Positions 1 through 14,367 of a DNA stretch of 64,000 bases are shown here, piece by piece. The stretch covers positions 10,927,911-10,991,910 of the forward strand of contig JACBWW010000004.1 in the NCBI GenBank assembly GCA_020086605.1, written 5' to 3'. How positions within the stretch are numbered: position 1 is the stretch's first letter; each line of letters begins with the position of its first letter. The notes under the pieces were generated by a model. It had not been told where the DNA came from. It saw only the letters and a list, made by a program, of their open reading frames with translations, and ran no database searches. Origin of the DNA: Lanius collurio. Taxonomy: Eukaryota; Chordata; Aves; Passeriformes; Laniidae. The position numbers and the translations under genes are program-made.

Positions 1-1876
1 ATTTCAGCACTGCTAGTGTATTTACATTGTGGAGTTCTATAGTTGTACATGTAAATGAATAGTCAATGGTGGCTTACATGGAGCTGATTAAAGAAAGTAT
101 CTCACAGATTCAAAAAGATAGTAAACATCTCAAATTGTTTTCATGATTTTACTTTTGGAACTCTAAACACAATCATTCAATTCCTCAAATCTTAGGGCTT
201 CTAAATTTGAAAATAAAAATCTGTAACAGAAAAATATAACCTTTGTGAATAAATCCTACAAACAGCAGGCTTGATTCTGGCTTCACTTTTCAACTGTGTA
301 ATCAACAGTGAGTCCACTGACACAGGTAAAATTAGTCCAATTAGACACAGAGAAGCAGAGAGACACAGTATGGCAGAGAGATCTATTTTTATGACAGTGT
401 CTCTTAAGCTCTAATAGGATATAGATAACTTAAGGGTTCTCAGACTGGCATAAACACGTGCAGGTCCACAAGTGGGCTGCATCAATTTAGCAGTCTGAAG
501 ATCTTTCCCTTGAACTATAAATACGGTTTTATGGAGGAGCTTTTTCCTTTTTGAGAGTTACTAGGCTCATCTTCAGTACATTGTTTTTCTTTCGAGGACA
601 GAAAAGTAACTAGTGACAAAAGGAGAAGTAAAAAAGTCCTGTATTTTTCAAGCAGTTTGCTTGAAAACATCTTAAGCTGATGACAGTGGGATCCTACATA
701 TCTTGACAAAACATAAAACACAAACATGATCTATTACCAGTCATACTGCTGCAGGAGCTCAAACCTAAGTGTGCTATCTGAACTCTTCTTAGCTGCTTAA
801 ATGTTCAGCAGAACATGAGACAAGACGTAAAGATTTTATGAAGGATCAGTAACCAGTAGTTGGAACAACCAACTGGTATGACTTAAATAAGGTGTCTAAG
901 GTGCATGCTAAATACAGAACACCTGGAAAGGGAAAGAAAAGATCCCAACTGAGTATTTTACTACTATTGATCATCTCCCTTATTTTCCTATTTGTTCTTC
1001 TACTGATAAGTGTAAGTTTGTAACTCATAGTAACACCAAGGACCAATGTAGCACATTTAGCCATAGGAAAACAGACTTTTCAATTAGCTACAAAATCCCC
1101 CAAGAGTTTTTCAGAAAATTAACACTCTTATTTCTGTTTAAAAGAAAGGAGATGAGATTTTCAATTTGCCTTTAGAAAGAAGCTAAAATCCATATTTGTA
1201 TTATGTACTCATTTTGTTCACCAAAGTCATACTCAACATTTACATACCATGTAAAAATTCTACCCTGTCACAATCAACTCAGTTAGAATCCTAGATGTAA
1301 TTTTGCAAAGTCTTCTCAAAAATTACGTAAAGGCATTACATTTTGGGGGATTTTTGGTCTTTTTTTTTTTTTTTTGCATTTAAAAAAAGTATTCTCATTC
1401 CATATCCAAGGTGCATACTTTTTTCATGCATTTTCCCTTTTCTCCACTTTATAGTAGGACCACATATACTTCCTCTCTCCTTGCTGATACAGTGGTAGAT
1501 GTGCAATAAGATTTGCATAGCCAACACATTCCTTTTTCTATCTATGATATCTTTTCACAAGTTACTTTTAAAAAAAGGAGTACAATAATAAACCCAACTC
1601 ATCCATAACCCATACTTCTCCTAGTTTCATGCTTCAAGTATTTGCCATCCAATCTCATTAAATCTTTGATTTTTTTCTGGTTGAGTGTGGCCAGAGGAAT
1701 AAGTATGCACAGACCACTGGTTCAGTTTTTGATGGAAGCTCAAATCATTTGAAAAGGATCAATGCCAAAAAGTTGACAGGAATGAACTCTAAACAATGAT
1801 GACACAAAATTTTTGATTCTCTAAATAATAGTCTCTAAATAAATTTCTAAAAGAGTAATGAAGTTCTTTAACATAC
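1..1876 (-). other. Start of SLC24A4 intron 4 (continues beyond window)
   Basis: AT-rich sequence downstream of the exon 4 donor, with a T run near 1360-1376. Searching the minus strand for the expected next exon (alpha-1 motif) gave nothing, and no other gene or repeat is recognised. Confidence 0.75.
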
Positions 1877-1951
1877 CTCACAAATTTTCTCCAAAGATGG
1901 AACAAAGAAGTCATCACACACTATGGCCAAAGCATAGAACATATATAGAGC
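1877..1951 (-). CDS. SLC24A4: SLC24A4 (NCKX4) exon 4, first core transmembrane helix
   Basis: This 75-bp exon of exactly 25 codons (phase 0 at both ends) encodes residues 102-126. The acceptor TTTTTTTTATAG|G has a strong T tract; the donor is GAG|GTATGT. The translation begins ALYMFYALAIVCDDFF and ends VPSLEKICE, one of the most conserved stretches of vertebrate SLC24A3 and SLC24A4. It covers the end of the first core helix and the acidic loop before the alpha-1 repeat. The next expected exon, carrying the LHLSEDVAGAT-type alpha-1 motif, is not in the remaining 1876 bases, so the window holds only the first four coding exons (126 codons of a protein usually a little over 600 residues). Confidence 0.95.
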
Positions 1952-3153
1952 CTATAAAAAAAACAAATTCAGGGATACTTAAGATTTTTCCTGTACATGA
2001 AAAGAGGAAAAAAGGCAATGCTACCTTTATTCAAATTACCAGAAATATACAACTTCAATTTTTATTCTATTCCAAATAAAAATCTCCTTGTTAATAAATT
2101 TATGACATAAAACCAGATTTTTGAATGTAAGATCTCATTTAGAACAAGAATGTTTGTCAGACCCTAAAATATGAAAGGTACCACGCTTTGACAGGACAGG
2201 ATGCCACAACAGATTTCATAAAATGAAAAGTAATGGGTAAAGCTTACAGAGTTATGTAGCCATCCTCTATATTTTTAACTATCAGACCAAGTAATTAAAC
2301 AAAGTAAAACCAGGCTGATTAACAATATTCAGGAAACAATTACACCTGGAAGTAAGTGACCCCTGGCCATGGATCACTGCACTAAAACTCTTAGGAATGA
2401 TCCCTGTTCCCTGCATACACGTGGTTCTTCCACTGTCTCATGCAGCTTTATGTGCTGTGCCCTCGCAGTGGGCCTAATCCTGCTGTTGTCCATCAAACAC
2501 AGCTCCTTCCTACTTCACTTTCCCTAGTTGGAAATGATAACCTGGAGCCTGCAGACCTCACTTGCTTTGTTTTTACTACAATAGAAAATAACACTCCACA
2601 TGATATTTTCTATATTCTTCAGGGTTGGTTTGTTTTTGTTTTTTTTTTTTTTTAATTGTAATTGCATCTATTGCATAGAGGCACAGCAGAAAAGAGACTC
2701 AAGAAACTTCCACATCATGCTCGATGTCATCAACGAAGGAATCCCACACTGTTTACACAACATGAAATATAAGTCATGTGATCCATTCTGCCAGGATTTA
2801 TCTCCAAGGGAATGAATGAATGAATAGGCACTGCATTCAGACTTGCATCCTTTTCTTGAATCATAGTGTAACAGAATCATTTAGGCTGGACAAGATCCTT
2901 AAGATCATCAAGTCCAGCTGTTAATCTGACAGTAGCAAGTCCACCACTATACCATGTTTCCAAGGTGTTACCTTTTAAGAAATTGTACTCATATAGATGT
3001 TTTAGAAATACTCAAATTAAAGTATTGAAAACTTGTTGATACATACAGACCTATACTTAGTAAGGTCACTATGATGATTAGTATCTTATTTAAAAAATAG
3101 AATAAGTAACATAAAAGGAAAACAAAAATGAAGCATAGTAGAGGAAAACTTAC
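1952..3153 (-). other. SLC24A4 intron 3 (1202 bp)
   Basis: Short intron between exons 3 and 4. Besides the splice signals it holds a CR1 tail at 2862-2975 and a T-rich run near 2632-2653. Nothing else is recognised. Confidence 0.85.
2862..2975 (-). mobile_element. CR1 3'-tail fragment
   Basis: A short fragment in minus orientation with the characteristic avian CR1 3' end: gaatcatagtgtaacagaat, then ttaggctggacaagatcctt, then agatcatcaagtccagctgt and tccaccactataccatgt. Only about 115 bp of the element remain. It lies in intron 3, about 180 bp from the exon 3 donor. Confidence 0.8.
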
Positions 3154-3230
3154 AGCAGTGATATGAAGCAGAATTCCTCCTTGCTGACGTTCTTTATTTG
3201 TAAATATATCTTCAGGAAACTCATTAATGG
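3154..3230 (-). CDS. SLC24A4: SLC24A4 (NCKX4) exon 3, start of the exchanger core
   Basis: This 77-bp exon enters in phase 1 and leaves in phase 0. The acceptor TTTTCTTTCAG|CC has a good pyrimidine tract; the donor is ACTGCT|GTAAGT. It completes codon 76 (Ala, split G|CC) and encodes residues 77-101. The EFPEDIFTNKERQQGG block is the hallmark of vertebrate NCKX proteins just before the first core membrane helix (EFPxD(I/L)F(T/S)xxxR). It is followed by ILLHITA, the start of that helix. The reading frame continues past the donor to give a 157-codon open frame, but the part beyond 3153 is intron. Exon 3 is separated from exon 2 by about 49.6 kb and from exon 4 by 1202 bp. The frame joins on both sides leave no doubt that these exons belong together. 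Confidence 0.95.
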
Positions 3231-6200
3231 CTGAAAGAAAATCATATTTTTTTTTTTTTAAATAGTACAGCATGTATAAGTGGAAGAATGAAAAAAAAGG
3301 ATGCATCTGCAGAAACATGACCAAATGTAAATGTCTCTTCTGATGTATTACTCCACAGCTTGACAGTTCAGAATTTCCGTACTGCTCTGTAGTTTTGAGA
3401 CACTGTGTAATCATAGTTGACATTCTTATTCTTACAGGAACACAGTACAGACTACTGGTCAAGATGCAATGCTTGAATCTATTGAATATGTTCTATAAAC
3501 ATTTTAAGATGCCAACAGAAGCATATATGCATGTAACAGTCGAAGTTCCTTGTAGTAATACATTGCTATATATAGTAATATAGCAATATCTAGTATAGTA
3601 AAATACCATTCTCTCCATGTAATATCATTCCCTCCATGAGAGTGGAATACTCTTCTGGAATAACACTGAAATACCATCAGCTTTAAGACCTTCTTGTCAG
3701 TTTCATTAACTGACAAAAGCAAAATTTTTCAGAGAAGTTATTCCCCACCACAAAAAATTACGTATGGTAAAAAATTAGTAAGCATACAAAGCATGTGGTT
3801 TCTAATAAATTCTGCCTACTAAAACTAATATTAACTGAAGTGATTAGTAACTGAAAAAGCATTAAGGAAACTTCTCCTGTGGGAGAAAAGACCCACTGTG
3901 CTGGCACTTACACAATATGGTTGTTCTTACATCACTGGCTAAAATACCATGCCCACATGGATGTATTCAGGACACACACTACTTTTCTCATTGCAACCCC
4001 CATTTTGTCCTCTGTCTCCTCCATTCAAGCTGTGGCTGTGAGAATACATATAGGACAGCAAAGAACAGAGCCCTGGCCTGAGTCTCTAGAAATGATAACA
4101 GGACCCTGCACGAGGCAGATCTTTTCACATAATCGGATGCAAAGATGTGCAGCTCCCATCACAGGTGTTTGTGCCAGAAGTGCCATCCCCTTGCTGCCAC
4201 CATACAGCAGAAGGAACATCTCTCTGTCCCCTAACTTGGCAAAATGGATTTGTCATCTGGGAAGCTATTACCTACCCAGTAATCTCATTCAGTTGACTGT
4301 ATAGTATTTCACAGTACAATGCTAAAAAAAGATAAGTTAGTATAAACTGAGGTTAGCAGAAGCATGACTAAAAATCAGCATTTTTCTAATCTTTCTAAGG
4401 TGACTTTACTTATATTAAGTTAATACCAAACAGGAAATCAAAAGTCCTGAGGACATCAAAGGTGAGCCAGAAAATAAAAATGAGCCTAGGCATCTGGTCA
4501 CAAAACAAAAGCAAAGCAGCTTCACTGCAAACTGCCCTGCTTCAGAGACAGCGGTAACAGTATATTCTGGTAATAATAGTATTAGTAATAAATAACTACC
4601 TGCAATAAATACCTGCTTGTCTCACAGAGGTAATATTACACGAATTAACATGAAGACAGCTTTTCTCAAAGCTTTTCTCTCCACAAAGAACTCATGGTGT
4701 GCAGTTGTTCTCACAAGGAGACAATTCAAGATCTTCTTTAAAAGTCAGGGAAATTAACCGAAGCTCTGGAGCTTGGTAGGCAAGATTTCTTCCTTAATGA
4801 AATGGCCACCTACCAGTGAGTTTCAAGGTACAGTTGGAGTTTAACAGTATAAATATTTACTGTCTTTATGGATTTATTATCCAAATAACCACGGGTTTGG
4901 TCTAATTCTCATCTATAAATTCTGTATACCTTACCTACATGCACTGTTCTTTATTTACTAGCTATATCGTGCCGTTAGTATTTTAAACTATTTGTTTCTC
5001 TTACCTACTGCTGTGATAACCTGGTTTCTCAGAAAAAAAAAGCTGTTTGGACTCCCTTAGGGACAATTTTAGGCCTGGGATTTCAACAAGATGTAACTGA
5101 AGGGGGCAGTGGCATTCCCTCATCTGTATAAGCTGACAGAGGGAATACGACATTATCAGAGTTTGAGAGAGCAGTCTGCCCTCATGGTACAATCTGATGT
5201 GTGTGCACAGCAAGGCACTGCTCTGCTTCACACAGAGATATTTTCTCATGTATGGGAGATGGAGTTATCTGGCCGTCTGAGTGGGAGCTGCATCTCCTTG
5301 GTTTCTACTGAAAAGAGACAGAACAGATGGGAGAAGGAGATGTAATGAAAAGCAGTGTATCTAATGGGGCTAACCTTTGCCAAGAAAAGGAGAGGAACAT
5401 ACACCCATCATCTTAAAACCAGATAGAAATACAGAAATATTTATCCTGCTGGTACTGTTGCAAACTCATGGCTCCTGCAGCTCATCTTATCCAGCACAGA
5501 TCTCAGGAAGAAGGGAGGGCACCAAGAAAGCCAAGTCTATATTGAAATTGCCATCATTCTGTAGCTTGTTCCCTCTCTGCCATCATTAAATGAGTGGGGA
5601 AACAAAAGCAGCTTAATCCAGTTATGACTTGGAGGGGACATCACCACCTTTTTCTCTGAGTCATGGACATAAAAAAATCCTTCATTACGGCTTGACAGAA
5701 AGGATGATTCACCTTTGATAAAAAGCTCTGGCTGAGCTGCCTGTGGCTAAAGAGCTATACAAGGCATGCAAACAGCATGCCTCAGAACAGAATATAAGAG
5801 CAGCTGCACAGCATAAGCTGCCTGCATGACTCTGGAGCAAAGCCCTGGCACAAAGCAGCTGGGGCAACCCCAGCATGCTGGTGACACCTGCCCTGACTTA
5901 GGCTGTTAGCAGATTAATTCTGGGTACCCTGGGAGCATTGTTTCCACATGCCCTACCCATACTCTGACAGGCAGACTGCCAGTGAAGCAGAGTTTCAGAA
6001 TCCCCTTAGCCTGACAACCATCTCAACCACCACGTGGATCTGTGGTTTTATAACCTGCCTTGACATGTGATTTCTTCACCTTATTAGCAGTTGATTTACT
6101 CACAACAAACATGCCAACCCTTAACACCTGCTAAGTGCTCAAGCCTGCTATAACTCTTAACATTGTTCCTCACATTGAAAATGGATTTGTAGATTTTTGA

Positions 6201-9200
6201 AGGGTATGTGCAGCTCTGCCTTTGCAGGATGTACACAAAAGCTCACTGCCCCTTTTAATGTCTACATCTTGCTCCTCTGTCTCTTCAGGACACGTTACAG
6301 CTACAGATTGCAATGCCTACCCCCTCACCATTCAGGAATTGCTGATCACCAGACTCACCCACAGCAGAGGCATAAGGGGATGAAGGATAGACAGAAGACA
6401 GAATTACATACTTCCCCTTTTACCCCTTCAATAATCATATTCACAAGCCAGCTTGAATACTTCAAATTTGTGTCATTTGTTTAAGCACTGCAAACAGCTT
6501 TAGGCACCTCTGCAGGTAAGTATATTTCTGCATATGTGCAATTCCCTTTTCACATTGCAGATCTTCATCTTCCCAGGCCTGGGGTTGTGTTCATACACAG
6601 GCAATTGTGCCTCAGTGACAGGAAACAAACTCATCACTGTGTGCAGAAGTGAGCTTCTTTGTACCTGTCAAGCAAATGCATGCATCATTACCTGGTGTCA
6701 GCAGTAAAATGTCAACAGTTTTTGACAGGAGTTGAACTTGCAGCAGACTTCATGGTACTGCAAACTGTACTAATTTATAATTCTGTACTAATCTGTTAGA
6801 AGATTTATCTGAAACCCAAAAAATCATCACTCCTTCCAACAACATCTCCCTGAAAGCAGGGGTCCTATCAGCTGAGTTGCACTGAATAGGGTAAGTAGGT
6901 CTTAAAACTACTCTTGCTCTTAAAACATTTGTGACTTTAGCCCATACTGCTCTTCAAAATCAGTGCAGTGGGAAGATCTTTACAGAAAGATGGTTAGTGA
7001 CTTTGAAAACATCCCCCCATATTGTCTTTACCATGAATGTCAAAAGGGTTGGTGCCCTGTTATGTTTTACCCATTAGTTCAGGTGCTGAAGTGGTACAGC
7101 CTCAGAAGGACAATGGTGACCTCAGAATATGTAGGTAATAGTCTCAGGGAATGACATAATACACTCATCTGATCCTCTTGCACAACCTGTGCACTGTCAA
7201 AATTGTGATGGTAATTGAGTACTTGAGAAAAGAAGTGGGTAGCTTTTGTTCATAGAAAAGTATTGACTTTAGTTATGTAATGTAGCGTTAATACTGGAAA
7301 CAAAGTCAAACCCAAAGATCTTACATCACAGTGAAACTAGTTTACACAAATATAAAATGTGTCATACGCAAGTCCTCCTTTTTAATAATACTTCCTGAAT
7401 TAGATATAATGGATTTCAAAAGTCATTAGAAAATCACAAATGTCCCAGGGTACATTAAAGATATGTTTTTTAAAGAATTACAGGAAGCCTAAAAAAATAT
7501 GAAAAACATAAACATAAACCTCAAATTTTAAAAGAACTCTTTGTAAAATCACAAGCTAGTATGCCCTTAACTAAACTGTCAGTGAAGAAAAATGGTACAC
7601 TGAGCAAGCGCATTTAAACATGAAAGCAGGTAACATATAAATCTTACAAGAACCAAAGAAGAAATAAAGAACAGTTCACTGATAATGCTGGGATACCCTC
7701 TGGAAAAAAATAAGAATTACCAAGCTTTAAGCTCCCATTCCCATTAGACAGCTGTTTCCAGTTTTCTGTAGCAGGATGACTTGTGGATTTCCCCTCAAAT
7801 GCTCAGTTCAGCTTCTGCTGGATACCAACCCAGGAAGCAGTCTTAGAGCAAATCAGGAATGGGTAATTCAAAGAAATACACGTGGTTATTTGAAAAATTC
7901 TGCAAGGACACTTCTGTCGAGATAATTCTTTAGTAAACTCGTCTCATGGATTATACTACCCAGGCAACAATAAGGCATCCAAATGAAGTGCAATGAAATT
8001 ATTTGAAACACCACCCAACTTCTTCGAGAGGCATTTGTGCATCCATGTAAAACTACGTGATGCCGAAGATCAAGCTTTCTATTTGCAGGCAAAGTACCAT
8101 CTGGCAGGAGGCACACTAAGCACCCTCCTCCATACCCCTCACCTCATAAACAGTAGAATTATGAGCAAATTTTATCTCTCTGGTACATTATTTCGATTTG
8201 CATTGCTCAACCAAAAGAGGACTCCCAAGTGTGATTACATGTGCAATGGTAAAGTGGCAGCTTATGAAGCAAATAACTGACTCAACTCCCAACCATTAAA
8301 TTCATTTAATATATGATTGTAAAGAATGGTATATTTATGAAATAGCCTTGAAAATGCTCTTTCCATCAGTATGAAGTTATGAAAATATCAATACAAGACT
8401 GGATTAGCTACAATAAAAAGTAGAATTAAGGCCTTATTAAATCCTAGACTTACACTGAGTTTTTCTTTTTTATAAAAAAAGAAAAGTATTTGCACTCATT
8501 AAGACAATGTCAAAAAATGAAAAAACAAATTAAGAATTATCTGTCAACCCAAAAATTGAAAGGCATGATGAAATCCCAGTTCCTGATCTCGGGAGTCAGT
8601 GATGACACAAGAATACACAAGTAGTGCAACATGAAGATGCATCAGCATATCAGAGAGCAGCATTTCATGTATTAGCTTTGTGTTAATTGTTTTAATGTCC
8701 TCAAAATAACTCTAAAAGGTTCCCAAGGTTTGGGATCATGTTTTGTTTGTTTTTTTCTCCCTGGCCTCTAGACCATTCACACAGCTTCTGAATTCTTCTG
8801 GCATCTTCTCTTATTATGGCACTAGTTTTCCCCACAAAGCATGTGCATATCCTTCAAAACCCTACCTATGGACACCAGCCCTTTTATTTTACACCTCAGA
8901 TTCCTAAACTAGGGTACTAAAAGTAATTTACACCTTCTCCCCTTTTTTACTTACTGACTCATACTGCCTCAGCTCTGTTTACACTACTCTGAGCCAAGGC
9001 TGGCAAAGCAGTTCAAACACTGGCAGGGTCCAGCACTGGTGCAGCTCTTTCAGAGATGACGTGCCATTTCCCAGCTCTGGGGGAACAATTCTGGCTCTCA
9101 GAACAGGTTTAAATTTTACTACCTCTTGATTTTTCTATGAATTAACTACAGACAGCAGTTGCCAGTAAAAAATTGTGTCTTCTACATGGAATTTGCCTCT

Positions 9201-12200
9201 GGTTTCCCATGCTGAGCTTCATACATTTGATGCTCCCTCTCCACCTTCCTCTCATTTTTTTCTTCCTGAAAGTCACTGATTTCTTTGGTCTACAGCATCT
9301 TGTTTCATATGAGGGAGAGAGCTCTCTGGCTCTGCTGGGTTTTGGACTCAGATTGGCTGTGTCCTTTTTAAATACAGATAAAAAGTGATGTCCCCAGCAA
9401 GATCACCTTTTGGAAAAAGGATAATGACTGGATTAACAATCAATACTGTGACTCACATAAAAAGGACAGTTATTAAAAGGTCAGGCAACTTTTCATCCCT
9501 ACAGAAAAGAATCATTCCTTATGTTTTTCATAGGTAAGCCTTCCAGCTGCAAACAAGCTGGAGAATCAAACATCACACTATGAGGTTTTGGTATTATCAG
9601 CTCAAGCTCAATGAGCTCTTGTTTTGAATTTTTTTTTACTCCCAGTCAGACTAAAAAAATCTCTTCCAGAACTGAAGGATGCAAAGTATTTATGCTAATT
9701 GTTCAACCTCATCACTTATAAACTCAATTTGTTCACCTCACGATAATGCCAAGAAGAGGCTGCTTTGTCTGACATGTCAATATCATCTTCAAGGGGATTT
9801 CACTACAGATCTATTCATAAACTGTACTACCAGGGGAAAAATGACAATCTGGTTTCTGTAACAATAGGCTTTGAAAATCAACCAGACAAGTCGTGCACTT
9901 CCCTGAAAAGATTACAAAAAGCATAACATAATTTTTAGACACTGTGGACTAGTGACCCCCTTTGAAATGACCCACTCCATTTGGCACAGAAGGACACTCT
10001 TACACATACTGGGTATTCACTTGCCAATTGTGTTACTGAGTATGTTCTTACATATAGTGTTGCATTATGCCTAATGAATAGCTTGGCAATCAGAGTAGAC
10101 CACCATCTCTTCCTGGGTTCACAAAATTACTCTGTCAGCAGGTATTCTACAAGGAACAACCACCAGAGAAGCTGCCCTTGACAGATTTCCCCATACTACA
10201 GAATTTCATACCAGGAAGAAAATCTCTGCGCTGCTTGAAAACGCAGGCAAGAGGGATCAGTGAAGTGAATCTGCTTCAAGGCAGAAATCTTCTCTGAGCA
10301 TCTGAAGACCTCATTTGGCAGAGGGATGCATTATTAGTCCATTCCAACATTATTCCATTGATGCCAAGTGAACAATGGGATCAAAACTGCCCTTCAAAAA
10401 GTAAAAGCTGGCTACTATTTCAGAGCTAGTGAGAAAGACAATTCCATCCATGAACAGATATAAATGAAGTGACAGGAAATAACATCTTTTCTCATAAAAT
10501 ACCACTGATCCTGTTCCATTAATATCTCTGCTTGCAAAGTAACTACAAAAGTACTTTTCTGTACAACCAAGTTCCTTCTACCTGTCCTTCTTCAGTGAAC
10601 AAAATTAGGGTGGTTACTACCTCCTTACACACGTTGGAGATAGACCTCAAATAACACAGAATATGAGGCTATTTCCTGCCTAGTACATCCTCAGTAGAAG
10701 TGACAACCACATTCAAATGGGAAAATCACTGGCAAAATTTACTTGATCCAAGTCAGACCACAGATTAAGTTTGAACAGCTGGTAGCCAGAAAAGCTACCA
10801 GGTTACTTGAAAACTGAACAGATCACATGCAGAAAGCACTGAGAAGAAAGAAATAAGCAACCACAAGAGCTGCCACTGCAGCTATCATTCAGAACAGAAG
10901 TGCACTTTAAACATAACTGTGCTATTGTGCCTTCAGTACAGTTAATGCATAATAACAGGCTTTTGAATCACTTCTACTTCAGTAAAAGCTTCAGCATGGC
11001 TCATTTAAAAGCAGCTGTATTGGCACACACCATTCTTTTTCCCCAAATGCATGGATAAGGAAAGGAAACTCAATATTTAAAATATACCCCATCCAAATAG
11101 GGATTTTAACCATCCAGTAAAACTGTTATATTCTCCAAGTTGAAATAGCACAAAAAACTATATATGGCTAAGACTCTAAGATTCCAAGATTAAGTCAAAC
11201 AAAATACTTTTTTAGAAACAAATGGGCATGAGACAGCAGAGTAACAGCAGACTTTAAGTCAGACATACTAAGACCAGAGAAAGGCATGTAATGAAGTCAG
11301 ATATGGCTTCATTTCCTTACTTAGAAGCTTCTCTTTCTAGATATAGAAGGAAAATTATGGAAGGCAGTTGTAAAAAGACCTACTCAAACATTTATTCCAC
11401 CCATGCCAACTTTGGATGGTTTCCAACAGTGAGTTTTCCTGTGCTTTGTCAAAAAAGCTCCTTTAATCAAGAGGGAACAGGTAAAATTCAAAGATGCTGC
11501 AATAAGGCAGAGGCCTTAAGGCCTCTTTGGTGACCTTTCTGAGGATGAATATCCAAGAGAGTTCAGTACAAGCAAGGCAAAATTTTCAAGGAACTCAGAC
11601 ATCCTACCCAGCCCTTATAAAAATCAGGCTGTTGATGCCATAAGCTGCAATCTGCCAGTTAATTCTCTGAATTTTGCTTTTATTTTAGAAGGAAGTTGAA
11701 TTTTGAAAAATTAATTCAAGTTGCACCTACTAAGCTCTCAAACAAACCCCTCCAACAGTGTTAAAAACCTCTGGATGAAGTCAGGCTTTGAAGTCAACCA
11801 TTTAGTATAATTTTTAGTTCCAAGGACCCCTTAGTGCGTTCAAAGACTCATTTTCATATGGAAATCAGAAGCACAACAGTTTTTCCGTGTGAGGCATGCT
11901 CATGTGGAATAGCCAACTCTCATTACTTCTTTGTAAAACATATAATATTCGTTTTTTAGTTTTTCTGAAACCATGGTCCTGAAATCATGCAATTATGTAA
12001 GAACATCCGCTTTCACTTAAAAAAAATCTGCTTCAAGCCTTTGTGTTTGTAGAAGAGGGCCTGAGCCCAAAAATCTGAAGGATTTACAAAACCCAGAAGA
12101 CAAACAGAAAAGAGACCCAGACTTGTTGTTTATCTTTTAAACAAACATCACAGTTTTGTGGGGCTAGGTTTACACTTTGTGAGCACACCAGATTACCAGC

Positions 12201-14346
12201 ATTACTCCTCAGTTCATATGCTTTAGCTCAAAGTCACAAATACATGAACGTTTCAGCATGTGGTTTCTGCTCAATAATATAAAATGATGTCAACGTGTTT
12301 CTTATGCCACAGACTAACATCTCCTTCACTTTTCCACATAAGTAATCACACCCAAGGAACTGAGAGTTAAACCTCCAGCTCCTATGTCATGTTTCCTTTA
12401 CTACACATATATTTTTTCTAATGGCAGATTTGCACAGTCCTCCCCAGACAACATCCCTTGGAGCATTTTCTCATTAGTCTAGAAACTCAATAAGAATCTG
12501 TAAACAGTACTGCAGTACTTCAAGAACAATCTCTTTTAGGTTCTAGCCTCTACTAAATACTTCAACAGCTTCACATTTGATACAAAATCTGGTAAGTAAA
12601 AACCAGCTTTCTTAGAAGATCTGGAGACTCACACATACTAGTAGCCTACTAAGCAGCACTGGAGATTTGAGGGAGGGAAACTGATTTATCTCCTAAATGC
12701 ATAGTAATTATTCCAGAATAAAAGTGATCTTGATGTAGAATAGAGGCAAACAGCAGCAGAGGCCACTGTTGGAAAGTAGTAAGATAAATATTACAATTAC
12801 TTCACAATCCAAAATTACAGTCCTTCTCACACTGTGTTTGACCACATGGGATCCTATTCCATGACTATTTGGTATCTGTAAATAAATGTTGCATACCAAT
12901 TCATAGAAAGGAGAGACAAACTCTACTTAGAGCAATGCTACACAAAGCTGAGTACAAGGCCAAAAGCCACTGAAGTGAAATGAGCAAAATGAAAGAAATA
13001 ATGGGAAAAAAGGTACATCAATTTAGTAATGTCACAGCCCAATCATGAGCCCAACCATCCATAGATGTTATTTTTAGACTTCAGAAATTAAGTGTAGAAG
13101 AAAGTACAGTTTAACACAACACAATGTCTCCCTTTAATCCAGCCAGGTCAGACACCATTAATAGGGGAAGTTCTGTCACACAAGCTTCAGCTCATATGGC
13201 ACAAGCCCAGCTGGAAGCCTGAATATATAGGTCATAGCTGGAGCTTCTGCTTCACTGCTGCTGGTACTACAAATAGCTCACTCAAACTCAGGTATTTCTC
13301 CATTACTGCAAAAAGCTGCAAGTTTGGAGGGTTGCTTTGTAAAACCAGGCATCCCAATCCTGTCACAATCCTGTGTGCATGTACTTGTCTGAAATCAAGT
13401 CAGAGGGCAGCACTTCTCATGCCAAAGTAGCCATCAATAGTGCAAACTATCTAAAGAGTGCCGGCAGATTTTAATTTCTTTCCAAACTTCACTGCCTAAC
13501 AAGCAAATTAATAAGTTCTCTCCAGCTTATTCTGCACCGGTTTATTACTCAGTATGCACACAGACTGTGAGGTAACATTCAGCAGAAAATCCCAAATCAA
13601 CACATCAAAAATATATTTGTATCTGACGGATGTTTGCAAAAGACTCAACAGGCACTAAACAGTATTGTCCAGCCTTGAGAAGCAAGAAAGGTACATTTAC
13701 CTGGACCATCAGAAAGGCACCATGGGAAACAATCACTGTCTATAATTATCACTGAGGTAACTATAAAATAAAGATGGAGAATTATGGACTCTTAGAACAT
13801 GGAAGGAAAAGAATCAGCATCCAAAAGCTAAGGAAGAACGAAAAAAATCCGTCAAGTATATGCACTAAATTCTCAACAAGAGGAGAAAATCACATACTCA
13901 TCTAATCATACCAAACAGTAGCACATATTTAGACCATATATTATAAAGTACTTTCTGAGACCATATACCATCAAATTAACAAAAATCTCAGAACATCATT
14001 CAAAATTTTCTTAAGAAACGTCACACCAAGATGGTGCCCACAAAATACATGTAGATACAGCTCATTCAAAGGATGTTTTTGAGTCTGGTCTAAATGAGGT
14101 GAGACTCCGGTGTTACCCACATCACACTCTGCAGTGCCATTCAATGAACCTAAACACACAGCTGCAAAACGTACAGAGTGCTTTCACTTCGGCCCATATA
14201 GGAACAATACTGCATTACTCTTCTTAAAATAAGCTTGTATCATCTTCCTTTCATTACATCAGGTGGCTCAGAAACTGATTTTGCTCTCTTAGTACCAGTT
14301 TAGATGAAGAGGAAACTCCGACTTTCTAACATACATTAGAAATACA

Positions 14347-14367
14347 CAGAATATATTATATATTCTG
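14347..14367 (+). repeat. AT-rich palindrome
   Basis: The arm cagaatata pairs with tatattctg around a 3-nt centre. It is in intron 2, with no associated element. Confidence 0.8.

Noticed and set aside
2989..3462. 157-codon minus-strand open frame around exon 3
   Set aside because: Only 3154-3230 is coding. The rest lies beyond a consensus acceptor and donor and is Phe/Leu-rich intronic sequence.
3562..3587. 10-bp-stem AT-rich hairpin in intron 2
   Set aside because: Short AT palindromes of this kind are expected by chance in AT-rich intronic DNA; it has no flanking duplication or conserved loop.
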